A stretch of DNA of 7,429 nucleotides from Saprospiraceae bacterium (GTDB lineage Bacteria > Bacteroidota > Bacteroidia > Chitinophagales > Saprospiraceae): contig WGBN01000385.1 of the NCBI GenBank assembly GCA_015494245.1, forward strand, positions 1 through 7,429. Reading direction: 5' to 3'. This document shows, piece after piece, positions 6,536 through 7,429 of this stretch. The notes beneath the pieces are model-generated. The model ran no database searches. It had not been told where the DNA came from and saw only the letters and a list, made by a program, of their open reading frames with translations. Made by a program: the position numbers and the translations under genes. Position 1 is the first letter of the stretch, and every line of letters begins with the position of its first letter.

Positions 6536-7429
6536 TTAAAGCAGGGGAAATTCCAGGCGCAGGGCCAAACGCCACTTTTTGCCCGTTTGCCACTGGAGCA
6601 TGGCCCGTAAAGGCTCGGGCTGAAAAGGTGCATAGGCAATGCCCGCATAGAGCGAAGAGACAGGCCGCCCGGCCGCGCTTACAAACAAAGGAGGAAGCGC
6701 TGTGAGCTGTTCAATTTGCCAGGAAGAAAAAGAGCCGCCGGCGAAGTACGTCAAAGAGGTCTGAAAGGGCTGCCTGAACAGACGGTAATTTGCCGAAAGG
6801 CCAACTCCCCACCCGGTGGCATTTGATTCGGGAAAGGGGTATTCTGTATATTGTGTCTTCACTGTTGCCTGTTGTTCGAGTCTTATTGTTAATGTTGTGC
6901 TAAAACTAAGTGCGGGAGGCTTCATGTCAAATTCAATCAGATTGGAAGTGCAGCCGCTTTCCGTTTTGATTTGCAGGCTGTAGTGGCCGGTGCCCAGGCC
7001 TTCTATGGCAAAAGGATTGTTGGAGCCTCCACCATAGCTGTTTCCGTTGAGGATGATTTGGTAGGACAGGCTTTCGTGGGTGTTGATGGAAATCAGCACA
7101 AAGCCGTCCTGGGCATCGGGATGTGAAGGGGGCGAAAGCGTTTCGATGGCGATTTCGAGCGGCGTTTCGCCGAGCTGTACGGAGAATGTGTCTGAGCACT
7201 GTTTTGCAAGTTCCGTGATGGTAACTTGATATTCGCCTTGCGGCAAATGCCGGAGGGTGTCGGAAGCGCTTCCGTTGCTCCAGTGAAAGCTGTAGCCGGA
7301 GGGATTTTCGAGCGTTGCGATGATGCTTCCGTTGCTCAGTCCGCAGTCGGGATTTTGGATTTGAAATTCGGGTTTGATTTCACAGGCCGGCTCTTCGCCT
7401 TCCGAATACAATAAGGTACAGGCCACAAC
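6536..7429 (-). CDS. SprB-repeat surface protein with beta-strand-rich C-terminus, probable lipoprotein (partial; 5' end outside window)
   Basis: The reading frame is open at the window edge; numbering here starts at the GTG codon at 7426. The first residues are V-V-A-C, a plausible lipobox, so the gene probably starts only some 15-20 codons outside, and C3 would be the lipidated cysteine. Residues 27-84 match a SprB/PKD-like repeat: CGLSNGSI, then FHWSNGSASDTLRHLPQGEY and QVTITELAKQCSDTFSVQL. Residues 107-168 look like a second, diverged beta-sandwich repeat ending LGTGHYSLQIKTESGC. From 172 to 296 the sequence changes to amphipathic beta strands with many aromatics, and the last strand (RLALRLEFPLL) resembles an outer-membrane barrel end. 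Known: SprB-type repeats occur in Bacteroidota adhesins and secreted proteins. Inferred: a surface-exposed lipoprotein tethered to, or inserted in, the outer membrane. The function is unknown. Its stop lies 110 bp before the ald start, and that gap holds a likely promoter, so it is probably a separate unit. Confidence 0.75.
   Translation of the reverse strand, partial: VVACTLLYSEGEEPACEIKPEFQIQNPDCGLSNGSIIATLENPSGYSFHWSNGSASDTLRHLPQGEYQVTITELAKQCSDTFSVQLGETPLEIAIETLSPPSHPDAQDGFVLISINTHESLSYQIILNGNSYGGGSNNPFAIEGLGTGHYSLQIKTESGCTSNLIEFDMKPPALSFSTTLTIRLEQQATVKTQYTEYPFPESNATGWGVGLSANYRLFRQPFQTSLTYFAGGSFSSWQIEQLTALPPLFVSAAGRPVSSLYAGIAYAPFQPEPLRAMLQWQTGKKWRLALRLEFPLL
6788..6801 (+). repeat. Dispersed 14-base motif, copy 4 (A variant)
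   Basis: Reads ATTTGCCGAAAGGC on the plus strand. It lies in the barrel-like C-terminal part of the SprB-repeat protein, where the minus strand encodes LSAN in the same register as the copy at 728-741. Confidence 0.55.
7235..7248 (-). repeat. Dispersed 14-base motif, copy 5 (C variant)
   Basis: Reads ATTTGCCGCAAGGC on the minus strand, within the SprB repeat and encoding part of HLPQGE, the same hexapeptide as the TPR copy at 3642-3655. Confidence 0.5.

Noticed and set aside
6426..6593. Upstream extension of ald to an ATG at 6593
   Set aside because: The extra 56 residues overlap the 3' end of the preceding gene, cross the likely promoter, and have no counterpart in alanine dehydrogenases. 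The protein starting at 6425 has the normal length and canonical residue numbering.
3639..7250. A 19-base identity between 3639-3657 and 7232-7250 as a sign of recombination or duplication
   Set aside because: Both copies encode HLPQGE and the flanks are unrelated. The shared core is better treated as copies of the dispersed 14-base word.

Overview
The window looks like chromosomal DNA of a Bacteroidota bacterium, possibly a GC-rich Saprospiria-like lineage. The phylum call rests on four things: a -7 promoter element of the form TAnnTTTG, A-rich leaders without clear Shine-Dalgarno sequences, a roughly 1000-residue TPR protein paired with a plug-less outer-membrane barrel protein, and a SprB-type repeat protein. 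The finer placement is a guess. All five genes lie on the minus strand, so transcription runs from high to low coordinates.

Layout in transcription order. (1) 7429-6536: 3' part of a cell-surface protein, probably a lipoprotein, with one or two SprB/PKD-like repeats and a beta-strand-rich C-terminus; its 5' end is outside the window. (2) 6535-6426: a 110-bp intergenic region with a good -7 element and a leader hairpin. (3) 6425-5313: ald, alanine dehydrogenase, with all expected catalytic residues. (4) 5236-3950: rocD, ornithine aminotransferase, with an unusual four-cysteine insertion. (5) 3911-804: a 1035-residue exported TPR protein. (6) 790-1: the N-terminal 263 residues of an outer-membrane beta-barrel protein that continues past the window edge.

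Genes 3 to 6 are separated by 76, 38 and 13 bp with no convincing internal promoter or terminator, so they could be one transcript. The first two are amino-acid catabolic enzymes: alanine to pyruvate and ammonium, and ornithine to glutamate semialdehyde. The last two look like a periplasmic scaffold and an outer-membrane partner whose shared function is not known to me. Whether the enzymes and the envelope pair are functionally linked or only neighbours cannot be decided here.

No RNA genes, insertion sequences, CRISPR arrays or phage genes were seen. The least expected signal is a 14-base word, GCCTT[T/G]CGGCAAAT, found five times in 7.4 kb, on both strands and in three different reading registers relative to the genes. 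This suggests a DNA-level dispersed motif rather than a protein-level repeat.
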